DNA from: AP-15 sp963698995
GTDB lineage: Bacteria; Pseudomonadota; Alphaproteobacteria; ATCC43930; CGMCC-115725
NCBI GenBank assembly: GCA_963698995.1
Contig: CAVOTD010000069.1
Location: 148,575 to 212,574, forward strand
Direction of reading: 5' to 3'
DNA length: 64,000 nt
The notes under the pieces were generated by a model. It was not told the origin of the DNA, did no database searches, and saw only the letters and a program-made list of their open reading frames with translations. Of the stretch, positions 26,918 through 36,141 are shown piece by piece. Position numbers and translations under genes: made by a program. Position 1 is the stretch's first letter; every line of letters begins with the position of its first letter.

Positions 26918-29374
26918 CTACCGCGAGCCGGATGCGGCAGCGGCCGGCAAAAAACTGCGGGTGTCGCCGCCAGCCCTCTCGAGCAAAAAATGCTCGAGCG
27001 CCGAGATGCAAGCGTCGTCCCGATAGAGGCGATGTTTTGACACGGAGATTTTGGCTTTCACCTGCGCTCGCCACAAGGGTTCCCGGGCGAGACGCACGGC
27101 GCGCGCCACATAATCGCCAATAGAATCGGCAATCGTCTCGGTCGCCCCCATCAGTTCGAGCATCGCCGTCGTATGGCGGCCCCGCATCAGCGATCCCGGC
27201 AAAGTCACGATCGGCAGATCATGGGTCAGGCTCTCCAGGCTCGTTGCGCCGCCCGACCAGCCGATGCTGTCGAGGACAATATCGCACAGGCCGGCGGCGG
27301 CAATGAACCGCTGCTGCTCGAGCACCGGCAGGACGGCGCAATGATCGGCGGCCTCGAGGCCGAATTTCTCGAAGGCGCGCTCGAGCCGTCTGCGAAACAG
27401 CTCGGTCACACGATCGCCGTGGGGATAGCGGATGAACGCAAATTGGCAATCGCCGACTTCGCGTGCGATGCGTGGGAAGACGTCGTCATATTGCGGCAGG
27501 TATTTATATAGGGATTGGGTGCACCAGAACACGGTGGCGTTCGATCGAAAGCCGAGTTCCGAGCGCTCTATCGGTGCCGGCTGCACCTCGAGCGGTTCGT
27601 AATAAATCGACAGATTGGGCAGCCGAACCAGCTGCTCGGTGTAATGCGTCTCGCCATCGGGCGGCTCCATCGCCGCGCTCGAAAGAAAATAATCGATGGT
27701 CGGCAGCCCGCTCGTCTCCGGGTGCCCCCAGGCGACACATTGCGTCGGCGCGAGCCGCTGCGCCGCCAACCACGCGGCTATCGCATCCATCCCGATCTCC
27801 GGGTAGATCAGGACATCGGGGAGATCGGCGAGAATAGTTTCGCGCCACCGTTCGGCGGGTAGCGGCCCGCGGACGAAATGGTCGCACAGATCGGCTGCCG
27901 CCATGGTCGTCGTGTCCCGCACGGTTCCCGTGTGGTAACCGAAAATCTCGAAGCGGCGGCGGTCGAGCCGGCTCAGCCAGCCTCTGAGAAAAAGCTTCCA
28001 AATCGTATGCCAGCAGAAATAGCCACAGACGAAACCAACCCGGACCCGCCCCCCACGACGACATGACGCTGGTGCCGGCGACGGGTATTTCTTGCCCATG
28101 ATCCGACATACCATGCCGCCGTAGAGCGCCTGGAGCTCGCGGTCGTTCTGTTGCTGGTAGGCTAAGAAAAACGGCTGGTTGGATCCGATGGCAGCTGCCA
28201 ACTCATCGGCGTCTCCGCTTTGCGCAATCTCAGCGCAGAGCTGCCGCACTCGCTCCCGGTAAGCGAGGCGGCGGTGCGCAATGTCTGCCTCTTCCATATA
28301 GAGAATGGGCAGATTCGCCGTGCAACGCGCGAGCCTGGCCGGCCCGTGATCCGGCTTCAAGACGAGCGCCCTTTTTAGATGTATTAGCGCTTCGTCGACC
28401 CGGCCGAGTTGCTGGAGCACGAGGCTCAAATTGTAGTGTGCCTCGACGAGGCCGGGGTCGTGATCCAGCGCCAGCTGATATTGCGCCACCGCCTCGTCCA
28501 GCCGATAGAGCTCTCTGAGGGCAGCGCCGAGGTTCAGATGCGCAGCGGCATAGCCGGGGCGGAGCGCCAGAGCCCGCTCGTAATGCACCACCGCCTCGTC
28601 GAACCTCCCCAACGCGGCCACCGCCGAGCCGAGGCTCAAATGCACCTCGGGATCGCCGGGAGCGAGGGCCAAGGCACGTTCATAGCAGGTGATCGCGGCC
28701 TCTGTGCTGCCCTGCTCGGCCAGCGCCATCCCGAGGTTGAGATGCGCGGCGCCATGCTCCGGCGCGACGGCCGCTGCGCGCTCGAAGCAGGCCGCAGCGG
28801 CCGTCGGATTACCCTGACGGCTGAGCGCAATTCCGAGGTTCATATGGGCCGACAGATAGTCCGGCCGGAGCCTCAGCGCCCGCCGATAGCAGATGATCGC
28901 CGGTTCGAGATCGCCCTGCTCGGCGCGAATCGTGCCGAGGTTGAGCTGCGCCTCGGCGATGTCGGGCCGCAGCGCTATGGCACGCTGGTAGTGCACCGCT
29001 GCGCGGTCCAGCTCGCCGTGCAGCTGCAAGGCCACCGCGATCGAGTAATGGATCTCGCCGTCTTCCGATTTTAGGGCCAGCGCCCGCCGATACTGCGCGA
29101 TCGCTGGCTCAAGGGCGCCCTGATCCTTGAGCACGTTCGCGAGATTCACATGCGCTTCGGCCGATTTGGGATCGACGGCCAGCGCCCGGCCGATCAAATC
29201 GACGGCGACGTCGCTTCGCCCCGCTGCATGAGCGATCACTCCCAAAAAGTGCAGAGAACCGGCATGACGCGGGTTGATGGCAAGGACTTGCCGGTACATC
29301 CGCTCGGCCTCGGCAAGGCGGCCCGCTCGATGATGACGTTGAGCCATCGCGAAGGCTTCGGGAATTGTCGCCAT
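26918..29374 (-). CDS. TPR protein with O-GlcNAc transferase (SPINDLY)-like domain
   Basis: An 818-residue protein. About ten tetratricopeptide repeats (residues 5-370, repeated HLNLG-x-AL...ERALAL-x-P units) lead into a glycosyltransferase 41 domain: VGFVCGYFCWHTIWKLFLRG, DVLIYPEIGMDAI, CVAWGHPETSGLPTIDYFL and DIVLDSIGWSGGATSLESL, the last two matching the UDP-sugar site of OGT/SPY. It may glycosylate protein or act on a surface polymer. ATG 29374 starts the first repeat; a longer frame to 29467 adds a non-TPR extension. The oxygenase gene follows directly. Confidence 0.88.
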   Translation of the reverse strand: MATIPEAFAMAQRHHRAGRLAEAERMYRQVLAINPRHAGSLHFLGVIAHAAGRSDVAVDLIGRALAVDPKSAEAHVNLANVLKDQGALEPAIAQYRRALALKSEDGEIHYSIAVALQLHGELDRAAVHYQRAIALRPDIAEAQLNLGTIRAEQGDLEPAIICYRRALRLRPDYLSAHMNLGIALSRQGNPTAAAACFERAAAVAPEHGAAHLNLGMALAEQGSTEAAITCYERALALAPGDPEVHLSLGSAVAALGRFDEAVVHYERALALRPGYAAAHLNLGAALRELYRLDEAVAQYQLALDHDPGLVEAHYNLSLVLQQLGRVDEALIHLKRALVLKPDHGPARLARCTANLPILYMEEADIAHRRLAYRERVRQLCAEIAQSGDADELAAAIGSNQPFFLAYQQQNDRELQALYGGMVCRIMGKKYPSPAPASCRRGGRVRVGFVCGYFCWHTIWKLFLRGWLSRLDRRRFEIFGYHTGTVRDTTTMAAADLCDHFVRGPLPAERWRETILADLPDVLIYPEIGMDAIAAWLAAQRLAPTQCVAWGHPETSGLPTIDYFLSSAAMEPPDGETHYTEQLVRLPNLSIYYEPLEVQPAPIERSELGFRSNATVFWCTQSLYKYLPQYDDVFPRIAREVGDCQFAFIRYPHGDRVTELFRRRLERAFEKFGLEAADHCAVLPVLEQQRFIAAAGLCDIVLDSIGWSGGATSLESLTHDLPIVTLPGSLMRGRHTTAMLELMGATETIADSIGDYVARAVRLAREPLWRAQVKAKISVSKHRLYRDDACISALEHFLLERAGGDTRSFLPAAAASGSR

Positions 29375-29542
29375 CGCGCCGCAATATAGGGATGAACCGG
29401 TCCTTGGCCAAAGGTGAAAAACCGCTCGGCGGGCGGCAGCCATCGGCGAAGTGTTAACCTTCCGCAAATTAGCGCTTCGCCGCGCGCAGGGGCTGAGCTA
29501 GTGGTAGGGGCCGCCGCACAGACGATCGTCACAAGAGGGGTC

Positions 29543-31276
29543 ATGGAACAGCGCTGGGGCCTGCCCCTGATCGCCTGGCCGTCCCGGCTGCGCCCGAATT
29601 ATTGGGATCTCGTCGCGCTGCCGCTGGTGCTCGGGGCGGTTGCGCTCGTCGCCTGGGGCGCAATGGCGATGAGCGCGCGTTACCAAATCGGGCAGGTCCT
29701 GTCGATCAGCCTCGACCCGTGGCGATTGCCGGAATACGCGCTGCGAACCGTGCTGCGAATGGCCTGCGCGCTGGTCGCGTCGCTGGTCTTCAGCCTGGTC
29801 TATGCCGCGCTCGCCGCCAAAAGCCGTCAGGCGGAGAAAATCCTGATCCCAGTCCTCGACATTCTGCAATCGGTCCCGATCCTCGGTTTTCTGTCGATTA
29901 CCGTGACCGGCTTCATCGCCCTCTTCCCGGGCCGGCTGCTGGGCGTCGAATGCGCCGCGATCTTCGCGATCTTCACTTCCCAAGCGTGGAACATGACGTT
30001 CAGCGTTTACCAGTCGCTGCGCACCGTGCCGGCAGAGCTGATCGAAGCCGCGCGCATGTATCACTTGTCGCCGTGGAAGAGATTTTGGCGGCTCGAGGTA
30101 CCGCATACGATCCCGTCGCTGGTCTGGAACATGATGATGTCGGTTTCAGGCGGCTGGTTCTTCGTCGTCGCTTCGGAAGCAATCACGGTCGCCGGCCAGA
30201 CCATCATGCTGCCCGGTATCGGATCGTACATCGCAACCGCTATCAACCAGCGCGACCTCGCCGCGATCGGCTACGCGGTATTGGTCATGTTCATCGTGAT
30301 CCTATTGTACGATCAGCTGCTATTTCGACCGTTGATCGCCTGGTCCCGCAAGTTCCAGGCCGAGTCATCGGACGATGAAGACAATGTCCGCCCGTGGTTT
30401 CTGATCGTGCTGCAGCGCGCCCGCTTGTTCGATCTGGTCCAAGCAGGGGTGCTGGAAATCAATCGGATGGTCGATGACGGGCTCGCGGCGCTCGCGCGCC
30501 GGCGAAGGACGCCGGTGGAGCGGCAGGAGCGACCCCAGCTGGACCTGTTGTTCGACATCGCCCTCCTGGGGCTCGCCGCCGCTGCCGCCGTGTGGATTGT
30601 CGCCTTCATATGCCAGACTGTGGACCTCGCCGAGATCGGGTGGGTTCTTCTGCTCGGCCTGGCGACCGCGTCACGGGTGCTGATCCTGATCGGCCTCGCC
30701 TCGGTGATTTGGGTCCCGATCGGCGTGGCGATCGGGCTGCGACCCACGGTGGCCGATCGAGTCCAGCCGATCGTGCAGTTCCTCGCTGCCTTCCCGGCCA
30801 ATTTGTTCTTCCCGGCGGCAGTGGTGTTGATCCTGCGATTCAGCTTGAATCCGGAGATCTGGCTCAGCCCGCTGATGATCCTCGGAACGCAGTGGTACAT
30901 CCTGTTCAACGTCATTGTCGGCACCACGGCCTTGCCGGTCGAGCTGCAGCGAGCGGCACAGAATCTCGGGGTCAGGCGGGCGCTTTGGTGGCGGCGGGTG
31001 ATCCTTCCGGCGATCTTCCCGGCTTATGTGACGGGTGCCGTCACCGCGGCCGGCGGTTCATGGAATGCAAGTATCGTCTCCGAGGTCGTGCAATGGGGCG
31101 ACACGACGCTGACCGCGACGGGGATCGGCGCCTATATCGCGCGCACCACCGCCGAGGGCGACAGCGCCCGCATTGCGCTCGGCATCAGCGTGCTGTGCCT
31201 CTACGTGCTCGCCTTCAACCGGCTGCTGTGGCGCCGGCTCTACGATCTTGCTGCCGAGCGTTTGCGTCTCGATTGA
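29543..31276 (+). CDS. ABC transporter permease, nitrate/sulfonate type, two fused domains
   Basis: A 577-residue inner-membrane protein made of two BPD_transp_1 permease halves. The first EAA loop is around EAARMYHLSPWKRFWRLEVPHTIPSL (about residue 170), the second AAQNLGVRRALWWRRVILPAIFPAY (about 470). The fused arrangement is known in NitT/TauT-family importers. ATG 29543 is preceded by AAGAGGGG. The ATPase gene follows after 82 bp. No substrate-binding protein gene is adjacent, so the substrate is unknown. Confidence 0.9.
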   Translation: MEQRWGLPLIAWPSRLRPNYWDLVALPLVLGAVALVAWGAMAMSARYQIGQVLSISLDPWRLPEYALRTVLRMACALVASLVFSLVYAALAAKSRQAEKILIPVLDILQSVPILGFLSITVTGFIALFPGRLLGVECAAIFAIFTSQAWNMTFSVYQSLRTVPAELIEAARMYHLSPWKRFWRLEVPHTIPSLVWNMMMSVSGGWFFVVASEAITVAGQTIMLPGIGSYIATAINQRDLAAIGYAVLVMFIVILLYDQLLFRPLIAWSRKFQAESSDDEDNVRPWFLIVLQRARLFDLVQAGVLEINRMVDDGLAALARRRRTPVERQERPQLDLLFDIALLGLAAAAAVWIVAFICQTVDLAEIGWVLLLGLATASRVLILIGLASVIWVPIGVAIGLRPTVADRVQPIVQFLAAFPANLFFPAAVVLILRFSLNPEIWLSPLMILGTQWYILFNVIVGTTALPVELQRAAQNLGVRRALWWRRVILPAIFPAYVTGAVTAAGGSWNASIVSEVVQWGDTTLTATGIGAYIARTTAEGDSARIALGISVLCLYVLAFNRLLWRRLYDLAAERLRLD

Positions 31277-31358
31277 CGTTGATGCATCACCGCGATGCGA
31301 AGGGTCGTGCAGTACGGTCTCGCCGCGGCTGTGTGGTAACATTCGCTGAGAACCGCCG

Positions 31359-32651
31359 ATGACCGTCCCGTTGCTGCGCACCGAAGCCGTCTCGAAGACG
31401 TATCGCACCCCCGATCATCTCGGGCGGTTGGTGCTCGACCATATCGACTTTACCCTCAGCGACGGGGAAATCGTTGCGATCCTCGGGAAATCCGGATCCG
31501 GCAAATCAACCTTTCTGCGGATCCTCGCCGGCCTCGTCCCACCGAATGAGGGCGTTGTCGAATATCGCGGCCTGACGGTCGCGGAGCCGGTCCGCGGCAT
31601 CGCGATGGTCTTTCAAAGCTATGCACTGTTTCCGTGGCTCAGCGTGCTCGGAAATGTCGAGCTTGGCCTCGAGGCGCTCGGGGTCTCGGGTGCAGAGCGG
31701 CGCCGGCGGGCGGTTAGCGCGATCGATTTCATCGGCCTCGACGGGTTCGAGAACGCCTATCCGAAAGAATTGTCCGGCGGTATGCGGCAGCGCGTCGGCT
31801 TTGCCCGGGCGCTCGTCGTCGACCCGGATATCCTGCTGCTCGACGAGCCGTTCTCGTCGCTCGACGTCCTGACCGCAGAAACCTTGCGCGGTGATCTCCT
31901 CGATCTGTGGGACGACCACCGCATCCCGACCCAAGGGATGGTGTTTGTTTCGCACAATATCGAGGAGGCAGTCGAAATCGCCGACCGCATCCTGATTTTC
32001 AGCAGCGATCCCGGCCGTATCCGAGCGCAGATCCCGATCGCCCTCCCGCGGCCGCGCTCTTCCGAGAGTGCCGGGTTTCGCCAGATCGTCGACCAAGTCT
32101 ACACTTTGCTGACCACGGAGCCCGGCCGCGACGGAAGGCGCGGGGCAAAGCCCGAACCCATCGGGATCGGCTATCGCCTGCCCGATGCTTCGGTCCAGCA
32201 GCTCTCAGGTCTGATCGACACGCTAACCGAGGCGCCTTATCACGGACGCGCCGATCTGCCGCACCTAGCCGACGAGGAAAATCTCGTGATGGACGAGCTG
32301 TTCCCGCTGATCGAGACATTGCAGCTGCTCGGCTTCGCCAATGTCAGTGGCGGCGATATCGAGCTGACCCCGTCCGGCCGAGCCCATGCCGACGCCGACA
32401 TGCTGGCCCGCAAACAGATCTTTGCCGAAGCGGTCTTAAAGCATGTGCCGCTTGCCGCTCACATCCGCCGGGTGCTCGACGAGCGCCCCGGCCACCGCGC
32501 GCCTGCAGCGCGGTTCCTGCGCGAACTCGAGGATCATTTGTCGGAGGAGGAGGCGGAACGCGTGCTCGAAACCCTGATCAACTGGGGCCGGCACGCCGAG
32601 ATCTTCGCCTACGACTACGATACCGAGGTGCTAAGCCTCGAGAATTTCTGA
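31359..32651 (+). CDS. ABC transporter ATPase with C-terminal AAA-associated domain
   Basis: A 430-residue protein. The N-terminal 250 residues form a NitT/TauT-type ATPase: Walker A GKSGSGKST near 44, Q-loop VFQSYALFPWLSV, signature LSGGMRQRVGFAR near 140, Walker B LLLDEPFSSLD and H-loop VSHNIEEAVE. Residues about 275-430 form the AAA-associated C-terminal domain (LPHLADEENLVMDELFPLIE onward), thought to be regulatory. It forms a transporter with the fused permease upstream. Confidence 0.9.
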   Translation: MTVPLLRTEAVSKTYRTPDHLGRLVLDHIDFTLSDGEIVAILGKSGSGKSTFLRILAGLVPPNEGVVEYRGLTVAEPVRGIAMVFQSYALFPWLSVLGNVELGLEALGVSGAERRRRAVSAIDFIGLDGFENAYPKELSGGMRQRVGFARALVVDPDILLLDEPFSSLDVLTAETLRGDLLDLWDDHRIPTQGMVFVSHNIEEAVEIADRILIFSSDPGRIRAQIPIALPRPRSSESAGFRQIVDQVYTLLTTEPGRDGRRGAKPEPIGIGYRLPDASVQQLSGLIDTLTEAPYHGRADLPHLADEENLVMDELFPLIETLQLLGFANVSGGDIELTPSGRAHADADMLARKQIFAEAVLKHVPLAAHIRRVLDERPGHRAPAARFLRELEDHLSEEEAERVLETLINWGRHAEIFAYDYDTEVLSLENF

Positions 32652-32681
32652 GAGCGCGGGCAACCGGACGCGGTTCGCTAC

Positions 32682-33146
32682 TCAGCTGCCGCCATAGAAT
32701 GTCAGATGCGCGACATCGGCCTGCGCGACCTGATTCGTTATATGCCAAGCATAAAAGGTCGGCCGCTCATAGTTGGAGAGGGTGCCGGAAACCCAACTCG
32801 GGTTTGAAACGATCTTGACGTACGCCTCTTGGCCGGGGGCAAGGTCGAGGCTCGTCGTTTGATTGAAATCCACCCCATTGGTCTCCACGGTAATGTGGTA
32901 GTGACCGGGTGGAACATCCCGGTAGAAAACGCCGCCTAATTCCGCGATCCCGACATACTCGCCATTGGCGTCGATGGCAGGGCGTCCCCTGCCGGCATAG
33001 GGTTCATAATTGCGGTAAAACCAGATCCGAGCCGCGCCGCTAGGGATCGGCGAGCTGGCGACCGAGCCGGTTACCCCCGGCGGCGTGCAACCGACCGCCG
33101 CGAGCAGGACGAGCACCGCCCCAACCCGACGCCATCGACTCGGCAT
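32682..33146 (-). CDS. DUF2846-type lipoprotein, copy A
   Basis: A 154-residue lipoprotein with lipobox AAVGC near residue 20. The domain has ARIWFYRNYEPYAGRG, GVFYRDVPPGHYHITVET and AYVKIVSNPSW, and ends in HLTFYGGS. The beta-rich domain with R-P-G-H-Y signature matches DUF2846. It is the most diverged of three tandem copies and last in the minus-strand array, seven bp after copy B. ATG 33146 is chosen since the signal peptide starts there. Role unknown. Confidence 0.75.
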   Translation of the reverse strand: MPSRWRRVGAVLVLLAAVGCTPPGVTGSVASSPIPSGAARIWFYRNYEPYAGRGRPAIDANGEYVGIAELGGVFYRDVPPGHYHITVETNGVDFNQTTSLDLAPGQEAYVKIVSNPSWVSGTLSNYERPTFYAWHITNQVAQADVAHLTFYGGS

Positions 33147-33153
33147 GACGCGG

Positions 33154-33642
33154 TCAGCTGCCGCCATAAAAAGCCAAATGTGCGACATCGCCCTGCGCGA
33201 CTTCTGTCGGGATCAGCCAGGCATAAAAGGTCGGCCGCTCCCATTCGGTGTGGTTGCCGCCGCTAAACCATTCCGGGTTCGAGACGATCTTAACATATGC
33301 CTCTCTGCCCGGCGCCAAGTCGAAATTCGCCGTTTGGTTGACGTCTATACCAACTGTCTGCACGGTAATTTGATAATGTCCAGGCGGAACGTCACGATAG
33401 AAAACGCCGCCCAATTCGGCCATCCCGAGATCGCCGCCGTTGGCAGCTACCGCCGGGAGGCCCTTGCCGGCATACGGCTCGTAGGCACGATAAACCCAGA
33501 TCCGAGCGTCGCCGCCGGGGATCGACGGAATCGCCAATGACCCTGTCGCAGCCGGCTGGGCACAGCCCGCGGTCGCGAGCATAAGGCCTGTCGCCCAGGC
33601 GAACAGTGATCGGCGTGGCACGTTCGCTGATTGGGCCGACAT
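33154..33642 (-). CDS. DUF2846-type lipoprotein, copy B
   Basis: A 162-residue lipoprotein with lipobox ATAGC. Shared blocks with the neighbours are IWVYRAYEPYAGKGLPAVAANGG, split by a change at GGDLG; then ELGGVFYRDVPPGHYQ, VNQTANFDLAPG and AYVKIVSNPEW. ATG 33642 follows GCGGAGGAT with good spacing. The gene lies between the other two copies on the same strand, 42 bp after copy C. Confidence 0.75.
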   Translation of the reverse strand: MSAQSANVPRRSLFAWATGLMLATAGCAQPAATGSLAIPSIPGGDARIWVYRAYEPYAGKGLPAVAANGGDLGMAELGGVFYRDVPPGHYQITVQTVGIDVNQTANFDLAPGREAYVKIVSNPEWFSGGNHTEWERPTFYAWLIPTEVAQGDVAHLAFYGGS

Positions 33643-33684
33643 ATCGATCCTCCGCTTATGCCGCCGGTGTCTCAAACCGGCAGC

Positions 33685-34173
33685 TCAGCTGCCGCCATAG
33701 AATGCCAGATGCGCAACGTCCGCGCGCGCCGCCTCGCTCGGGATCAACCAAGCGTAAAAGGTCGGCCGCTCGATCTGGGTTTCGACCCCATAGCTTACCC
33801 ATTCCGGGTTGGAGACGATCTTCACGTAAGCCTCCTGCATCGGGGCGAGAACGAAATCGGCCGCTTGATTGACGTCAATACCAAATGTCTCCACGGTGAC
33901 ATGGTAGTTCCCGGGCGGAACGTCGCGATAGAAGGCGCCACCCAACTCCGCTTGACCGACATAGCCGCCATTTGCGGCCACCGCCGGAAGACCCTTGCCG
34001 GCATAAGGCTCGTAGTCCCGGTAGAACCAGATCCGAGCCTCGCCCGACGGGATCGGTGGGACCGCAACCGAGCCGGTCGCCGCGGGTTGGGCGCAACTTG
34101 CCAGCGCGAGCAAGAGCGGACCGAAGGCTGCGCGCACCAACCGCCGCCCAGCTGAATTGGAATTGTCACCCAT
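33685..34173 (-). CDS. DUF2846-type lipoprotein, copy C
   Basis: A 162-residue lipoprotein, first of the array. Lipobox LALASC, then the same domain: ARIWFYRDYEPYAGKGL, ELGGAFYRDVPPGNYHVTVE, AYVKIVSNPEWVS, ending AHLAFYGGS. It is closer to copy B than to copy A. ATG 34173 has GGAG eight bases upstream. The three probably descend from successive tandem duplications and may be anchored in the outer membrane. Confidence 0.75.
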   Translation of the reverse strand: MGDNSNSAGRRLVRAAFGPLLLALASCAQPAATGSVAVPPIPSGEARIWFYRDYEPYAGKGLPAVAANGGYVGQAELGGAFYRDVPPGNYHVTVETFGIDVNQAADFVLAPMQEAYVKIVSNPEWVSYGVETQIERPTFYAWLIPSEAARADVAHLAFYGGS

Positions 34174-34314
34174 ACGCAATCTCCGACTACTGAGACGGGC
34201 GGTCTATTCCATATGAGATCATGGCCGGATTGCGCCAAGGCCGCCGCGCCGCTGGTATACGGAAGCTGGCCGGGGTAAATCTCCCGATCGTCCCGTCACA
34301 TTTGCGTGAGCCGG

Positions 34315-34572
34315 ATGCGCGCGCTTGTACCGCTTGCACTGATGTTTCTTGCCGCTTGCACCGAGGCTTCGGTCAGCCGGGTCGACAGCCGCACTTTTGT
34401 GATTGAAAGCGGCGGCATACCGGGTGGGTCAGAGGGTCCGAACCGGCGCCTCGCTGAACGCGTTTGTCCGGGCGGTTATCGGGTGATGGACCAAACGGTC
34501 CACCGCAATACTCCCGACAGAGCCTCCGAAGAACCCGGTGTTTTCACCAACTGGACGATACGCTGCCTCTGA
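34315..34572 (+). CDS. Small lipoprotein, hypothetical
   Basis: An 85-residue predicted lipoprotein: MRALVPLALMFLAAC gives a short signal peptide and lipobox LAAC. The mature part has two Cys (VCPGGYRVMDQ and a final IRCL) that could form a disulfide. ATG 34315 is used; GTG 34306 is an alternative. It diverges from the DUF2846 array and converges with lysS, 21 bp away. No family recognised. Confidence 0.6.
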   Translation: MRALVPLALMFLAACTEASVSRVDSRTFVIESGGIPGGSEGPNRRLAERVCPGGYRVMDQTVHRNTPDRASEEPGVFTNWTIRCL

Positions 34573-34593
34573 TCTCGGCTGCGCCGGTGTCGG

Positions 34594-36123
34594 TTACCGC
34601 GGCCGCAAGGTCGGAAAAGCGATGACGTCGCGGATCGATGGGTTGTCGGTCAGCAGCATGACCAGCCGGTCGATGCCGATGCCGAGCCCGCCACAGGGCG
34701 GCAGCCCATATTCGAGGGCGGCTATGTAATCCTCATCGAGCGGTTGCGCCTCCTCGTCACCGACCGCGCGCGCCCGCATCTGCGCTTCGAAGCGCGCGCG
34801 CTGGTCCTGCGGATCGTTGAGCTCGGAGAAGGCATTGGCGATCTCCCAGCCGTAGATATAGCTCTCGAACCGCTCGACGAGCCGCGGATCGTTGCGATCG
34901 GCTTTGGCCAGCGGTGAGATGTCGCGGGGAAATCCGGTGACGTGGATCGGCTGGATCAGCGTGTCTTCGACGCGCGCGGCAAAGGCCGCCTCCAGCGCTT
35001 GCCCCCAATTCTCGCTGCCGGTCAGCATGGCGCCGCAGCCAAACGCGGCCTCGCGCGCCGCCTCCGCGCTGTCGAGGGCCAGGAAATCGACCCCGGTCGC
35101 CTCATTGACAAGCTCGGCCATGGTGCGCCGCGGCCACGGCGGAGACAAATCTATTGCGGTCCCGCCATAAGAGATCCGCAACGTTCCGAGCACAGCCTCG
35201 GCGACCGTGGTGACGAGCTCTTCGGTCAGCTTCATCATCGCGGTGTAATCGACATAGGCTTCGTAGAGCTCGAGGGTGGTGAATTCCGGATTATGGCGGG
35301 GCGACAGGCCCTCGTTGCGAAAGCAGCGATTGATCTCGAACAGCTTGTCGGCAAGACCGCCGACCAACAGCCGCTTCAGGTGGAGCTCGGGGGCGATCCG
35401 CAGGTAGAGATCGATGTCGAGCGCGTTGTGGTGCGTAACGAACGGTTTTGCCGAAGCGCCGCCCGGGATCGTGTGCAGCATCGGGGTTTCGACTTCGAGG
35501 AAGCCATGCTCCACCAGGTGGCTGCGCATCGCGGCAACCACCCGGCTGCGCCGGCGCAAGGTGTCGCGGCTCTGCGGGTTCATGATCAGGTCGAGATAGC
35601 GCTGGCGATAGCGCAGCTCGATATCGGCGAGCCCGTGATACTTTTCGGGCAAGGGACGCAGCGCCTTGGCGAGAACCGTGACCGCGGTCGCGTTGACCGT
35701 CAGCTCGCCGCGCGGCGTGCGCCGCGCCAGCCCCTCGACGCCGATCAGATCGCCGATGTCAAGAAGTCGCATGACCTTCAGCCCTTCGGGCGCGAGCAAA
35801 TCCTTGTGGCAAAAAATCTGGATCTTCCCCGTGGCGTCGTGCAGGTCGATGAACATGCCGCTGTTGCGCATCGCGCGGATGCGTCCGGCGACGCGCACCC
35901 GATCCCCGGTTTCGACACCGGCCGCAAGTCCGGCATAGCGCTTCTCAAGGTCGCTCGCCTCGTGCGTGCGTTCGAAGCCGTAGGGGTAGGGGTCGATCCC
36001 GAGTACCTTGAGACCGTCGCGCTTGCCGATCCGGACCGCGCGTAACGGGTCCTCTGCGCTGCGGGCATCACGTTCCGGTTCGGTCGCTTGGCGGATTGGC
36101 TCGTGAATCTCGTCGGTTTTCAT
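34594..36123 (-). CDS. lysS: Lysyl-tRNA synthetase, class II
   Basis: A full-length 509-residue class II synthetase that charges tRNA-Lys. The N-terminal OB-fold binds the anticodon (RVAGRIRAMRNSGMFIDLHD near residue 78). Class II motifs: motif 1 EVETPMLH, motif 2 FRNEGLSPRHNPEFTTLE (about residue 270) and motif 3 GLGIGIDRLVMLLTD near the end. No frameshift. It lies 18 bp after the ABC exporter gene on the same strand. Confidence 0.97.
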   Translation of the reverse strand: MKTDEIHEPIRQATEPERDARSAEDPLRAVRIGKRDGLKVLGIDPYPYGFERTHEASDLEKRYAGLAAGVETGDRVRVAGRIRAMRNSGMFIDLHDATGKIQIFCHKDLLAPEGLKVMRLLDIGDLIGVEGLARRTPRGELTVNATAVTVLAKALRPLPEKYHGLADIELRYRQRYLDLIMNPQSRDTLRRRSRVVAAMRSHLVEHGFLEVETPMLHTIPGGASAKPFVTHHNALDIDLYLRIAPELHLKRLLVGGLADKLFEINRCFRNEGLSPRHNPEFTTLELYEAYVDYTAMMKLTEELVTTVAEAVLGTLRISYGGTAIDLSPPWPRRTMAELVNEATGVDFLALDSAEAAREAAFGCGAMLTGSENWGQALEAAFAARVEDTLIQPIHVTGFPRDISPLAKADRNDPRLVERFESYIYGWEIANAFSELNDPQDQRARFEAQMRARAVGDEEAQPLDEDYIAALEYGLPPCGGLGIGIDRLVMLLTDNPSIRDVIAFPTLRPR

Positions 36124-36141
36124 CTATCCGGTCTCAGAAAC

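Noticed and set aside
32682..34173. Triplet of lipoproteins as an assembly duplication
   Set aside because: The copies differ at many positions in coding sequence and spacing, so they are true paralogues.
34942..36045. Plus-strand 367-residue frame
   Set aside because: Antisense to lysS; no family features.
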